Source: Pelovirga terrestris
GTDB lineage: Bacteria; Desulfobacterota; Desulfuromonadia; Desulfuromonadales; Geopsychrobacteraceae
Length of the DNA stretch: 64,000 nt
Direction of reading: 5' to 3'
Assembly: GCF_014773365.1 (NCBI RefSeq)
Contig: NZ_JACWUN010000010.1
Span: forward strand, 1 to 64,000
Part shown: positions 1 through 6,480 of the stretch, piece by piece
How positions within the stretch are numbered: position 1 is the stretch's first letter
How the letters are laid out: each line of letters begins with the position of its first letter
Notes under the pieces: generated by a model
Told to the model about the DNA's origin: nothing
Seen by the model: the letters and a program-made list of their open reading frames with translations, nothing else
The model's database searches: none
Program-made: the position numbers and the translations under genes

Positions 1-1226
1 CAACGGATCAGTCGCTGCGGGGTCCAGTCAGCATACTCCTGATGGCCTTTGGGCATGTGGTCGCTGACCGTGGTGTGACGACCCTTCTGGTAAGAGCGGA
101 CATGGGAGGCAACCCGTTTGCGCTGCATAAAGCATTCGATGCTGGTTGCGGTGATACGGGCCTCAAGCTGCTGGCCTCGTAGTTGATAGGGAACCGAGTA
201 GTAGTGACCATCAACCGTGACATGATAATCGATCCCGGCCCGCACCTTCTGCCACTGAGAAAAGGTATAAGCGTTTGTCGGTAACGGTTTCAACATCGGA
301 CGATCGAGGGCCTCAAAGGCCTCTTTGCGCGAGCCGGGAAGTTTCTTAAAGGGGCGGTTGTTCAGATCCGTCAACAGCACCCGGATAGCGGCATTGGCAG
401 CGACCAGACTGAAGAAGGTCTGCTTGCGCAGTCGCGCCAGAATCCAGCGTTCGACGATCTGGACACCGACTTCAGCCTTGGACTTGTCCTTCGGTTTGCG
501 AACACGAGCCGGTATGACCGCCGTGCCGAAATGTTCGGCCAGCTCCTGATAGCTGGGATTCAGATCCGGTTCGTAGCGGCAGGGTTTACTGACCGCGCTT
601 TTCAGATTGTCGGGGATGACGAGTTCCGGGACGCCACCAAGAAACTCAAAGGCGCGACGGTGGGAACCAAGCCAGTCCGACAGGTTCTGACTCAGCGTTG
701 CTTCGGCAAAGGTGTAGCTGCTGGCGCCCAGCACCGCCACGAAGATCTGAGCCTCACTGATCTCGCCGGTCTGCGGGTTGACGATGGGCAGGGTGTGACC
801 GCAATAGTCGACGAACAGTTTCTCGCCGGCCTTGTGGATCTGCCGCATGGAAATCTTCAGTTTGCGCGCCCACTGCCGGTATATTTCGCAGAAGTGGCTG
901 TAACGATACCCCTGCGGGTGCTCGGCTTGATACTCCTCCCAGAGCAGCATCAGGGTCACTCCTTTGCGTTTCAGCTCGGCATGGAGGTAAGCACAGTCCG
1001 GTAAGGGGCGGTCGGAGGATGAAACAGAACCCGCCGGTGGGAATAATCGGTTGTAGAGTTGCTGATCGGTCAGGGCCTCTGGTAGCGGCCAACTCAGACC
1101 GGCTATTTTCGCCCGGTGCAGGTAGTCACCAACGGTGGTGCGGGAGATGTTCAGACAGCGGCTAATGGGGCGTTGCCCTAAACCACTGTCGTGGTGAAGA
1201 CGGAGTGTTTCTCTAATTTTACGCAT
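1..1226 (-). CDS. istA: IS21-family transposase IstA (C-terminus beyond window)
   Basis: Transposase that cuts and joins the ends of an IS21-type element. Read from an ATG at 1226, the minus strand stays open to base 1, about 408 codons, so the gene is cut by the window edge. Residues 1-40 hold a helix-turn-helix ([16 protein letters not shown]). The catalytic core follows with a plausible DDE triad: D140 ([10 protein letters not shown]), D206 ([10 protein letters not shown]) and E252 ([10 protein letters not shown]). The last visible part matches the beta-barrel-like C-terminal region of IstA proteins. A GAGG lies about 7 bases before the ATG. The helper ATPase gene istB would be expected further left, outside the window. 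No internal stop was seen, so this part appears intact. Confidence 0.9.
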   Translation of the reverse strand, partial: MRKIRETLRLHHDSGLGQRPISRCLNISRTTVGDYLHRAKIAGLSWPLPEALTDQQLYNRLFPPAGSVSSSDRPLPDCAYLHAELKRKGVTLMLLWEEYQAEHPQGYRYSHFCEIYRQWARKLKISMRQIHKAGEKLFVDYCGHTLPIVNPQTGEISEAQIFVAVLGASSYTFAEATLSQNLSDWLGSHRRAFEFLGGVPELVIPDNLKSAVSKPCRYEPDLNPSYQELAEHFGTAVIPARVRKPKDKSKAEVGVQIVERWILARLRKQTFFSLVAANAAIRVLLTDLNNRPFKKLPGSRKEAFEALDRPMLKPLPTNAYTFSQWQKVRAGIDYHVTVDGHYYSVPYQLRGQQLEARITATSIECFMQRKRVASHVRSYQKGRHTTVSDHMPKGHQEYADWTPQRLIR

Positions 1227-1354
1227 GGATAACCTCGTGTTTGCCAACGGTGCACCTCCTGGAAAATAGTATTTCCAAGGTTGTACACCAGGTTATCCAG
1301 CATCGCTTTTTATTCCGGTGGAAACTGGTCCACCGATTCCGCTCGTCAGGAAAA

Positions 1355-1474
1355 AGTGGCCCAGATTGAATCGGAATCAGTGGCCCAGTTTATAGCGGAA
1401 TGACTGGTCCAGTTTGCCCCGGAACAGGTGGCCCACTTTGCAGCGGAATCGGTGGCCGTTTTGCTCCGGAATAC
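1355..1474. repeat. Five tandem 24-bp terminal repeats of the IS21 element
   Basis: Units begin near 1355, 1379, 1403, 1427 and 1451. Each follows the pattern AGTGGCCCAGTTT, a few variable bases, then CGGAAT. A more diverged, partly inverted copy lies at 1313-1345. In IS21 elements such repeats bind the transposase, so these are likely IstA binding sites. Confidence 0.75.
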
Positions 1475-1538
1475 GCAAACAACGATTTCGATCCCGATAG
1501 CGATTTCGATTTGGATTTAAACAAAAAAAAGGGGGGGG
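1475..1538. repeat. Hexamer palindrome element, copy 1 (right half only)
   Basis: This is the right arm of the repeat family described for copies 2 and 3: AACAACGATTTCGATCCCG, then AGCGATTTCGATTTGG, then an A-run and a G-run. The left half is missing because the IS21 end abuts it. The stretch ends just before the 3' end of parE. Confidence 0.7.
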
Positions 1539-1576
1539 CAGGCGAATTATGATTTTTTATGCCGTAACTTGTGTCG

Positions 1577-1867
1577 CTAAAGGTAACGCTCAAAATCCAT
1601 TCTCTGGTGTAATATCCTTATAACGTCGATCCCATCATCAGTAAATTTAAAGAAGATAACGTGAGAACCCGCTCTTGATTTTCGGTAACCCCTCCTCACG
1701 TCCCCAATATCTACAGATTTTGTGGGGTCACTGGCTGCGTTCTCCATGGCTGACCATAGTTCTCGCACATATTTTTCGGCTTGCTCAACGTTCCATTGTG
1801 AAAAAGTGTAATCCCAAATTTCACTCAGGTCTAATTTGGCCCTGGGAGATAAAATCACTCTACTCAT
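1577..1867 (-). CDS. parE: ParE/RelE-type toxin
   Basis: Protein of 96 residues of the ParE/RelE fold, probably the toxin of a type II pair; ParE members poison DNA gyrase. The start (MSRVILSPRAKLDLSEIWDY) and the middle stretch RRGYRKSRAGSHVIFFKFTD followed by IDVIRILHQRMDFERYL are typical of ParE: the N-terminal SPRAKxDLxEIW helix, then the strand-rich core and the RILH..MD end. Its ATG overlaps the parD stop by 4 bases (ATGA), so the two are translationally coupled. ParE and RelE cannot be separated by eye alone, but the partner is a ParD-like RHH protein, which favours ParE. Confidence 0.88.
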   Translation of the reverse strand: MSRVILSPRAKLDLSEIWDYTFSQWNVEQAEKYVRELWSAMENAASDPTKSVDIGDVRRGYRKSRAGSHVIFFKFTDDGIDVIRILHQRMDFERYL

Positions 1868-2097
1868 AAGACAAGGAGTTTCTTTTTGTTGGCAATAAAT
1901 TTTTCAATATCCAAACTGGTGGAAGGGCCTGAATTCTCCCCCTCGATCAAGGCCTGCCTTAATCGCTCCAGCTTTATATGATCCTGCCTGATCAGGTCTC
2001 GAACATAGTCAGAAGCGTTGGCATACCGCCCCGTTTTAACGCATTCTTCAACCCAGTTTTTCATCTGATCGGGTAAAGACACATTCATCGTCGCCAT
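1864..2097 (-). CDS. parD: ParD-like ribbon-helix-helix antitoxin
   Basis: Antitoxin of 77 residues. Residues 4-45 form a ribbon-helix-helix DNA-binding domain (MNVSLPDQMKNWVEECVKTG, then YANASDYVRDLIRQD). The remaining tail is charged and would wrap the toxin. An AAAGGAGG sits 5 bases before the ATG at 2097, supporting this start over the internal Met4. ParD proteins repress their own promoter, and a perfect inverted repeat lies about 35 bases upstream (2132-2154). First gene of the parD-parE pair. Confidence 0.88.
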   Translation of the reverse strand: MATMNVSLPDQMKNWVEECVKTGRYANASDYVRDLIRQDHIKLERLRQALIEGENSGPSTSLDIEKFIANKKKLLVL

Positions 2098-2131
2098 AAA
2101 GGCCTCCTTTAGTCGGAATTAATACCAATAA

Positions 2132-2154
2132 CATATGACAGCCTTTGTCATATG
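2132..2154. promoter_or_regulatory. Probable ParD operator (inverted repeat)
   Basis: Perfect 9-bp arms CATATGACA and TGTCATATG separated by 5 bases, directly upstream of parD. Position and symmetry fit an autoregulatory RHH operator; binding is inferred. Confidence 0.6.
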
Positions 2155-2170
2155 TCAATCCTTGCCAATC

Positions 2171-2490
2171 TAAAAATAAAAGGGAGACAGGCAAAATACG
2201 AATAATAAACTCCGGATAAGAGCGGCTAGAAATTGGTTCAATCGAAATCGAAATCGAAATCGGGATCGCTATCGAAATCGAAATCGCTATCGAAATCGCT
2301 ATCGAAATCGCTATCGAAATCGCTATCGAAATCGAAAAAGCCTACCACCTTTCGATTGACTCTGTAGCCCTGGGGTGGGCGGGGCTATCATGTTCGTGAA
2401 GAAAAGCTAGCCTACAGCAACGGTAACAACGATTTTGATCCCGATAGCGATTTCGATTTGGATTTAAACAAAAAAGGGGGGGGAGCTCCT
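2171..2490. repeat. Hexamer palindrome element, copy 2
   Basis: Begins with GGGAGACAGGCAAAATACG and a second conserved piece at about 2213-2240 (GGATAAGAGCGGCTAG, then AATTGGTTCA). Sixteen hexamers ATCGNN follow at 2241-2336, with NN being AA, CT or GG. A spacer of about 90 bp shared with copy 3 contains GGGGTGGGCGGGGCTATCA. The right arm at 2428-2470 (AACGATTTTGATCCCG, then AGCGATTTCGATTTGG) is complementary to parts of the left array. It ends in an A-run and a G-run. The arms could pair as a long imperfect hairpin. It lies between parDE and the Phd/VapC module. Confidence 0.8.
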
Positions 2491-2496
2491 AAATAA

Positions 2497-2955
2497 CTAG
2501 CTTAATTTACCTCTTGCTGATGTTGACCCCTCCATAGCGCTTCCCCATGGGTTCAGCACCATGCCGCCGGTCCTGATAAAATCATCAACATTACGGGTCA
2601 CGATGGTCATGCCGTGAACAAGGGCTGTGGCGGCAATCAAGCCATCGCGCACCGGGTGCGGGTCAGGGACATGCATTTGGGCGCTGCGCAGCGCGACCCT
2701 TGTGTCGACCGGGATAATGCGCCCGGTAAAGGCGGGCAGGACATGGTCGTTGAGCCAGGTGCGAAGCATGGCTCCCTGAACAGCGTCGCGCCGTTCGACC
2801 AGCAGCACCCCGATTTCCAATTCCTGCACGGAAATGACCGAAAGATACAACTCGCTTGCATCCACACTGTCAGCCCAGCGAACCACGTTGGGATCGGCTT
2901 TGCCGGCACGAGCCTTGCGAAGTTCTGACACCACATTAGTATCGATTAGATACAT
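2497..2955 (-). CDS. vapC: VapC/FitB-type PIN-domain toxin
   Basis: PIN-domain ribonuclease toxin of 152 residues. The acidic metal-binding residues are present: D5 (MYLIDTNVVSELRK), E45 (SVQELEIGV), D104 (PVRDGLIAATA) and D124 (TRNVDDF). The first motif and the PVRDGLIAATA block are typical of the FitB/VapC subgroup, whose members cleave RNA. The ATG overlaps the antitoxin stop by one base (TAATG). The last 15 residues (SAMEGSTSARGKLS) run beyond the usual PIN end. Its stop lies 6 bp from hexamer element copy 2. Confidence 0.9.
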   Translation of the reverse strand: MYLIDTNVVSELRKARAGKADPNVVRWADSVDASELYLSVISVQELEIGVLLVERRDAVQGAMLRTWLNDHVLPAFTGRIIPVDTRVALRSAQMHVPDPHPVRDGLIAATALVHGMTIVTRNVDDFIRTGGMVLNPWGSAMEGSTSARGKLS

Positions 2956-3209
2956 TATTCAAACTCTGCCGCTTTGGCCGGCTCATCCAGTTTCGCAGGA
3001 GTGAAGTCAATTTCCTCGATACCCGGCATAGCCAGCAGATCACCAATTTTTTTGCGCTCACCGACAAGGCGCCGGTACTCTTCAAAGCTCAGCAACACAT
3101 GCTCCGGTTGCCCACGGTCAGTGATGAAAACCGGGCCACATTTGGCGGCTTTCTTAGCCCTGCCAGCATGTTGATTGAATTCTCTACTGGATAAGGTTGT
3201 TATTGTCAT
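2955..3209 (-). CDS. Phd/YefM-family antitoxin
   Basis: Protein of 84 residues with the Phd/YefM N-terminal DNA-binding fold: SSREFNQHAGRAKKAA, then GPVFITDRGQPEHVLLSFEEYRRL. The C-terminal tail with repeated acidic residues would neutralise the PIN toxin encoded immediately downstream. First gene of the pair. An 8-bp inverted repeat lies 15 bases upstream at 3224-3248, consistent with self-repression of the operon. Phd antitoxins paired with PIN toxins are common in bacterial chromosomes. Confidence 0.88.
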   Translation of the reverse strand: MTITTLSSREFNQHAGRAKKAAKCGPVFITDRGQPEHVLLSFEEYRRLVGERKKIGDLLAMPGIEEIDFTPAKLDEPAKAAEFE

Positions 3210-3223
3210 CGTCTTCTCTCCTT

Positions 3224-3248
3224 ATAGTAACTGTAGATATGTTACTAT
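3224..3248. promoter_or_regulatory. Probable Phd operator (inverted repeat)
   Basis: Perfect arms ATAGTAAC and GTTACTAT separated by 9 bases, directly before the phd-like start. A binding site for the antitoxin is inferred from position and symmetry. Confidence 0.55.
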
Positions 3249-3326
3249 GTTTTGCTGGGTTAAGCAACTTCGTGGAGTGCGGGCCGGAAAGACAAAAACG
3301 AATAAAAAGAGACAGGCAAAATATGA

Positions 3327-3470
3327 TTGCTGGCGGAGTTAAAATTCGGGGTGGACGTTGCCAAAGATCCTGCCGTGAAACAACGGCGACAGATCGCGTT
3401 GCGGCGGTTGCAGCGTAAACCGTTGTTGCCGATTGACGCAGCAACCGCTATCGTTTTTGGTGGGCTGGCA
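3327..3470 (+). pseudogene. Fragment of a VapC PIN-domain toxin gene
   Basis: In frame from 3327 the translation contains LAELKFGVDVAKDP and, further on, LPIDAATAIVFGGLAK. These match the middle of VapC proteins (the LAELRYGVEKS-type helix and the xPxDxxxAxxYGxL block). The N-terminal first Asp motif and the C-terminal acidic motifs are missing. Both ends merge into repeat-family sequence: GAGACAGGCAAAATATG just before it and AAAAAAAGGGGACATACG just after. The reading frame continues into the hexamer array of copy 3, giving a meaningless Glu-Ile-rich tail. It is a broken toxin gene without a visible antitoxin. Confidence 0.65.
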
Positions 3471-3473
3471 AAA

Positions 3474-3765
3474 AGAAAAAAAGGGGACATACGAATTACG
3501 GTTGGTTTAATCGAAATCGAAATCGAAATCGGGATCGAAATCGAAATCGAAATCGAAATCGAAATCGGGATCGAAATCGAAATCGGGATCGAAATCGGGA
3601 TCGAAATCGAAATCGGGATCGAAATCGAAAAGACTACCGCCTTTCGATCGACTGTGTCGCTTTGGGGTGGGCGGGGTTATCACGTTCGTGAAGCCTACGG
3701 CAAAAGGCAACAACGATTTTGATCCCGATAGCGATTTCGATTTGGATTTGGAAAAAAAAGAGCAA
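3474..3765. repeat. Hexamer palindrome element, copy 3
   Basis: Twenty uninterrupted ATCGNN hexamers at 3510-3629, with NN only AA or GG. The spacer at 3630-3708 is about 80% like that of copy 2 and includes GGGGTGGGCGGGGTTATCA. The right arm is at 3709-3750, almost identical to copy 2 (AACGATTTTGATCCCG, then AGCGATTTCGATTTGG). The left flank carries AAAAAAAGGGGACATACG. Because the unit is 6 bp, the array is open in several frames (Glu-Ile repeats on plus, Asp-Phe/Asp-Pro repeats on minus). These frames are not believed to be genes. Confidence 0.82.
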
Positions 3766-3795
3766 CCTTCTTGGCTTCTGGTAGCGGTTGACAGA

Positions 3796-3820
3796 ATTTG
3801 TAAAGCTATCGGCCGCGATG
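3796..3820 (+). repeat. 25-bp motif shared with 4706-4730
   Basis: AATTTGTAAAGCTATCGG followed by CCGCGATG. A near-identical stretch occurs at 4706-4730. Each copy sits just after a hexamer element and shortly before the start of a plus-strand toxin-antitoxin module. It may be a remnant of a lost gene end or part of the repeat family. Confidence 0.5.
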
Positions 3821-3856
3821 GGCTTTTGCTCCGATATTTACGTGACATGAATTGAG

Positions 3857-3908
3857 TTGACCTGAGATACCCGCGCCGATAAACTGGTATTACTTTTTGT
3901 AGTAATAC
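3857..3908 (+). promoter_or_regulatory. Promoter and operator of the AbrB/VapC module
   Basis: TTGACC (3857-3862), 17 bases, TAAACT (3880-3885) form a sigma70-like promoter. Immediately after it lie perfect inverted arms GTATTACT (3887-3894) and AGTAATAC (3901-3908). The operator would overlap the transcription start, the arrangement expected for antitoxin self-repression. Confidence 0.55.
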
Positions 3909-3927
3909 TTTTATGATGAGGTCTATT

Positions 3928-4152
3928 ATGCGGATCACCAGTAAAGGTCAAGTCACCATACCGCGTCATGTTCGTGATCAGCTTGGGTTGCTACCTCAAA
4001 CCGAAGTTGAATTTGTTGTTGAGGGTACCGTGGTCTATGTCCGTAAAGCGACAGGTGCACAACAGCGAGGCCGTCGCCTGATCGAAGGGATGCGTGGTAA
4101 GGCTTCGGTTAAAATGAGTACGGATGAGATTATGGCGTTAACTCGTGGATAA
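3928..4152 (+). CDS. vapB: AbrB/MazE-type (SpoVT-AbrB fold) antitoxin
   Basis: Swapped-hairpin AbrB-family antitoxin of 74 residues. The domain starts at the first residues (MRITSKGQVTIPRHVRDQLG), and a linker and toxin-binding tail follow. The ATG at 3928 is chosen because the domain begins directly with it and a GAGG lies 7 bases upstream. An earlier in-frame ATG at 3913 is less likely. It overlaps the next gene by 8 bases. The promoter and operator at 3857-3908 suggest self-repression. Confidence 0.85.
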   Translation: MRITSKGQVTIPRHVRDQLGLLPQTEVEFVVEGTVVYVRKATGAQQRGRRLIEGMRGKASVKMSTDEIMALTRG

Positions 4153-4564
4153 GCCGGCTATGGCTGGTGTGCTGGTCGACAGTAACGTGTTGCTTGATAT
4201 CTTGACTGAAGACCCGATATGGTTCAATTGGTCCGCTGAGAAGCTGGCTGCGATGGCGGAATCGTTTGTTTTAATGATCAATCCCATCATTTACTCGGAA
4301 GTGTCTGTCGGTTTTAAAAATATCGAAGAGTTGGAAAGATGCCTGCCTGCTGATGCCTTTGTGCGCCAATCCCTGCCCTGGGAAGCGGCGTTTTTAGCTG
4401 GGAAATGTTATGTTGCTTATCGCCGTTCTGGCGGAGTTCGCCGTTCTCCGTTACCTGATTTTTATATTGGCGCTCATGCAGCAGTTGCTGGACTAACCCT
4501 TTTAACGCGGGATGTGTCACGCTATCAAACTTATTTTCCGACTTTGAAGCTGATTGCCCCTTGA
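4145..4564 (+). CDS. vapC: VapC-type PIN-domain toxin
   Basis: PIN ribonuclease of 139 residues. The acidic set is D12 (LVDSNVLLDIL), E52 (IIYSEVSVGF), D105 (PLPDFYIGAHAAV) and D123 (LLTRDVSRYQTYFP). The PLPDFYIGAHA and RDxxRYxTYFP blocks are typical of the VapC group paired with AbrB-type antitoxins. The GTG at 4145 gives an 8-bp overlap with the antitoxin; an ATG at 4160 is an alternative start. It is unrelated in detail to the PIN toxin at 2497-2955, so the two are not a recent duplication. Confidence 0.88.
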   Translation: MDKPAMAGVLVDSNVLLDILTEDPIWFNWSAEKLAAMAESFVLMINPIIYSEVSVGFKNIEELERCLPADAFVRQSLPWEAAFLAGKCYVAYRRSGGVRRSPLPDFYIGAHAAVAGLTLLTRDVSRYQTYFPTLKLIAP

Positions 4565-4575
4565 GCGAGACCATG

Positions 4576-4690
4576 TAAAGAGGGGAGACAATATAGACCG
4601 TCCCTCCGTGAGGTGCATTATCAGACCTTCATCGATTCCGATAGCAATTTCGATTTGGACAGATCAAACAATAGTAAAAAATGGAGGGTA
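4576..4690. repeat. Hexamer palindrome element, copy 4 (degraded)
   Basis: A shortened, diverged copy. A flank GAGGGGAGACAATATAG lies at about 4577, and a right-arm-like stretch lies at 4631-4665 (ATCGATTCCGATAGCAATTT, then CGATTTGGACAGATC). It is followed by an A-run and TGGAGGGTAGGC. No long hexamer array remains. It separates the AbrB/VapC module from the MntA/HepT module. Confidence 0.55.
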
Positions 4691-4705
4691 GGCTAAATAT
4701 GCTGC

Positions 4706-4730
4706 ATTTGAAAAGCTATTGGCCGCGATG
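4706..4730 (+). repeat. 25-bp motif shared with 3796-3820
   Basis: CATTTGAAAAGCTATTGG followed by CCGCGATG, about 62 bp before the mntA start. See the partner copy at 3796-3820. Confidence 0.5.
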
Positions 4731-4791
4731 AAAATCTATCAACAACGGTTAAAATTTAACTCACTGGTTTTGATCTGAGCTGGAGCAAACT

Positions 4792-5220
4792 ATGCTTGAT
4801 CCGAAAAAAGATCAACAAACACAAGAATATGTAAAATGTGTCACAGCGCGGATCAGCCGTGTTCTTGCTACGTATCCTGTCATCGCAGCCGTTTATCTGC
4901 TCGGTTCCGCTGCCGCAGGCTCAATGCGTGACGACAGTGACATTGATATTGCCCTGCTGCCGGCAGACGAACAGCCAATATCATTGCAATCACGTCTGGA
5001 AATGGCCGCACTACTCCAAGCCGAACTGCACAGGGTCGTTGATATCGGGGTGATAACGACAAAAAATCTCATCTATGCCAGTGAAGCAATATTCAAAGGT
5101 CGCCGCATCATAACAGTTCACAAAGATTATACCGAAGCGATGGAGGCACGTTTGCTGGGGTGCTATTTAATCTTCAGGCAGGATCGTAAAGTGGTAGAGG
5201 AGAGTTATCGTGCCGCCTGA
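4792..5220 (+). CDS. mntA: MntA-type minimal nucleotidyltransferase antitoxin
   Basis: Minimal nucleotidyltransferase of 142 residues. The signature GS-X10-DXD is complete: G38-S39 (LLGSAAAGSM) and D50-I-D52. In the characterised MntA-HepT pair the enzyme adds AMP groups to a tyrosine of the HEPN toxin and silences it. The same role is inferred here because a HEPN gene follows with an 11-bp overlap. A GGAG lies 6 bases before the ATG. The C-terminal part (LLGCYLIFRQDRKVVEESYR) is the usual helical tail. Confidence 0.88.
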   Translation: MLDPKKDQQTQEYVKCVTARISRVLATYPVIAAVYLLGSAAAGSMRDDSDIDIALLPADEQPISLQSRLEMAALLQAELHRVVDIGVITTKNLIYASEAIFKGRRIITVHKDYTEAMEARLLGCYLIFRQDRKVVEESYRAA

Positions 5221-5623
5221 CAATGTCAGTTTCAATAAAGCTGCGATTATTGAGCGTTGTCTACGTCGCATGCGCGAGGAATACGAGGCAGATAAAACCC
5301 TGAGTAATCAAACGCATCTGGATGCCTTGATTTTGAATATCGAGCGCGCCTGTCAAGCTGCCATCGACCTGGCCATGCATACTGTTTCCGCTGACCATCT
5401 GGGAATGCCGCAAAGCAGCGCCGAATCATTCAAGCTACTCCAGCAGGCAGGTAAAATTGACACTGTTCTTGCTTCACGTCTTGGGGGTATGACCGGATTT
5501 CGCAATATTGCTATCCACCAATATCAGGATATTGATCCGGACGTGATCCACTTCATCATGCGAGAAGGTTGGCTGGATCTGGTTTCACTATGTATGGCAC
5601 TAAAGCTGAAAATCAAACCGTAG
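5210..5623 (+). CDS. hepT: HepT-type HEPN ribonuclease toxin
   Basis: HEPN-domain protein of 137 residues (DUF86/HepT family). The catalytic RX4HXY motif is intact: R98, H103 and Y105 in GFRNIAIHQY. R and H form the RNase site, and the Tyr is the residue that the MntA partner AMPylates in studied systems. The helical bundle before it (LILNIERACQAAIDLAMH) is typical of the family. A GTG start at 5210 overlaps mntA by 11 bases, so translation is coupled. No reason to suspect inactivation. Confidence 0.88.
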   Translation: MPPDNVSFNKAAIIERCLRRMREEYEADKTLSNQTHLDALILNIERACQAAIDLAMHTVSADHLGMPQSSAESFKLLQQAGKIDTVLASRLGGMTGFRNIAIHQYQDIDPDVIHFIMREGWLDLVSLCMALKLKIKP

Positions 5624-5775
5624 ATGTAACTATTCACCAATATCCTTGCGCAGGATCTGGGTATCTCCAAAACCTACAATCCCGGCCTGTTCAAGAAAAA
5701 GGTTGGTGCGGTTAACGACCTTTCCTAAATGAAGAAGAGATAATATAGTGTGTCCCCATGCAAACAGGGAGCAGC

Positions 5776-6046
5776 ATGCGCAAAGTTCAAGCATTACCGG
5801 CAGATATTTTAAAGCGACTAGAGTCTCTCCCTGCCATTCTCGCCGCACATGACAATGGTGGACACTATCTGATGCGCGCTGGAGCAGTTTAAACAAAAAG
5901 AGGGGCGCATACCCGAATTTGTTGAGTTGGTTGATTCCGGTTACCTGGATGAACTTCCTGCTGATCCTTATGGTGGCGAGTGGATTCTGCTGCCCAATGG
6001 ACGCGTCTTCAGTACCAGCAAGTTTGCCGAGATACGGGAGCAATAG
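5776..6046 (+). pseudogene. Degraded small gene of unknown function
   Basis: From ATG 5776 a frame runs about 34 codons (MRKVQALPADILKRLESLP...) and stops at TAA after LMRAGAV. A second frame, open from 5873, continues ALEQFKQKEGRIPEFVELVD, then a GYLDELPADPYGGEWILL-type end, and stops at 6046. The DPYGG block and its context resemble the C-terminal end of conserved deltaproteobacterial proteins. A +1 frameshift near 5870 would join the halves, so this is probably a broken gene. The bases between hepT and this remnant (5624-5775) hold another short open piece without recognisable homology. Confidence 0.45.
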
Positions 6047-6095
6047 AGGTCATCCCTGACTGTCTGACCGCACTCCCCCGAACTTGAACTGGGCT

Positions 6096-6151
6096 CCATC
6101 CTCCAGTGGCAACCCCCCATCCTCCAGTGGCAACCCCCCATCCTCAAACTC
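6096..6151. repeat. 21-bp tandem repeat, two full and one partial unit
   Basis: CCATCCTCCAGTGGCAACCCC at 6096-6116 and 6117-6137, then a partial unit CCATCCTC at 6138. It lies in the gap of about 430 bp between the gene remnant and the flavoprotein gene and has no evident coding role. Confidence 0.7.
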
Positions 6152-6209
6152 ACCCACCCCGCAGTGAAGTAAAACTCACAAAAATCAGGCATCACAACCT
6201 GCCATGATG

Positions 6210-6448
6210 GACTGCGGATAAGGGCGGATAAAAATTGGTGCAATCGCTATCGAAATCGCTATCGGGATCGCTATCGGGATCGCTATCGGGATCGCTATCG
6301 GGATCGCTATCGGGATCGCTATCGGGATCGCTATCGGGATCGCTATCGGGATCGAAATCGTTGTTGCCTTTGCTGTAGGCTTTTCGATCCCGATCCCGAT
6401 TTCGATTTCGATTTGGACAAATCAAAAAGAGGGGACAGGAAAAATCTC
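6210..6448. repeat. Hexamer palindrome element, copy 5 (inverted core)
   Basis: The left flank GGATAAGGGCGGATA then AAAATTGGTGCAATCG matches copy 2. Nineteen ATCGNN hexamers at 6243-6356 are organised mostly as a 12-bp unit ATCGCTATCGGG repeated about eight times. The core at 6357-6383 (GTTGTTGCCTTTGCTGTAGG) is the reverse complement of the spacer end in copies 2 and 3. A right arm CGATTTCGATTTGGACAAAT and the flank AAGAGGGGACAGGAAAAAT follow. It closes the toxin-antitoxin island next to the first housekeeping-like gene. Confidence 0.8.
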
Positions 6449-6480
6449 GCTACTGTTCGTGATTATCAGTGCAGTTGAAT

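Larger units (their letters stand above)
1..1474. mobile_element. IS21-family insertion sequence, one end
   Basis: The element contains istA and, to its right, a non-coding end of about 250 bp. The last 120 bp (1355-1474) carry five tandem related 24-bp units, the multiple terminal repeats expected of IS21-family ends. The outer boundary is placed near 1474 because the sequence beyond it (from about 1477) matches the inside of the hexamer repeat family found elsewhere in this island. The element therefore appears to have inserted into one copy of that family. The other end and any target duplication are outside the window. Confidence 0.8.

Noticed and set aside
754-1092. Separate genes within the IS21 element
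   Set aside because: They are other-frame shadows of the long istA frame that is open through base 1.
3327-3722. Open frame with Glu-Ile repeats (plus) and Asp-Phe/Asp-Pro repeats (minus) over hexamer arrays
   Set aside because: The 6-bp unit keeps all frames open; the repeats are non-coding palindromic arrays and codons show no protein-like bias.
2241-6356. CRISPR array
   Set aside because: No unique spacers between repeats; units are contiguous hexamers, not 25-40 bp repeats.
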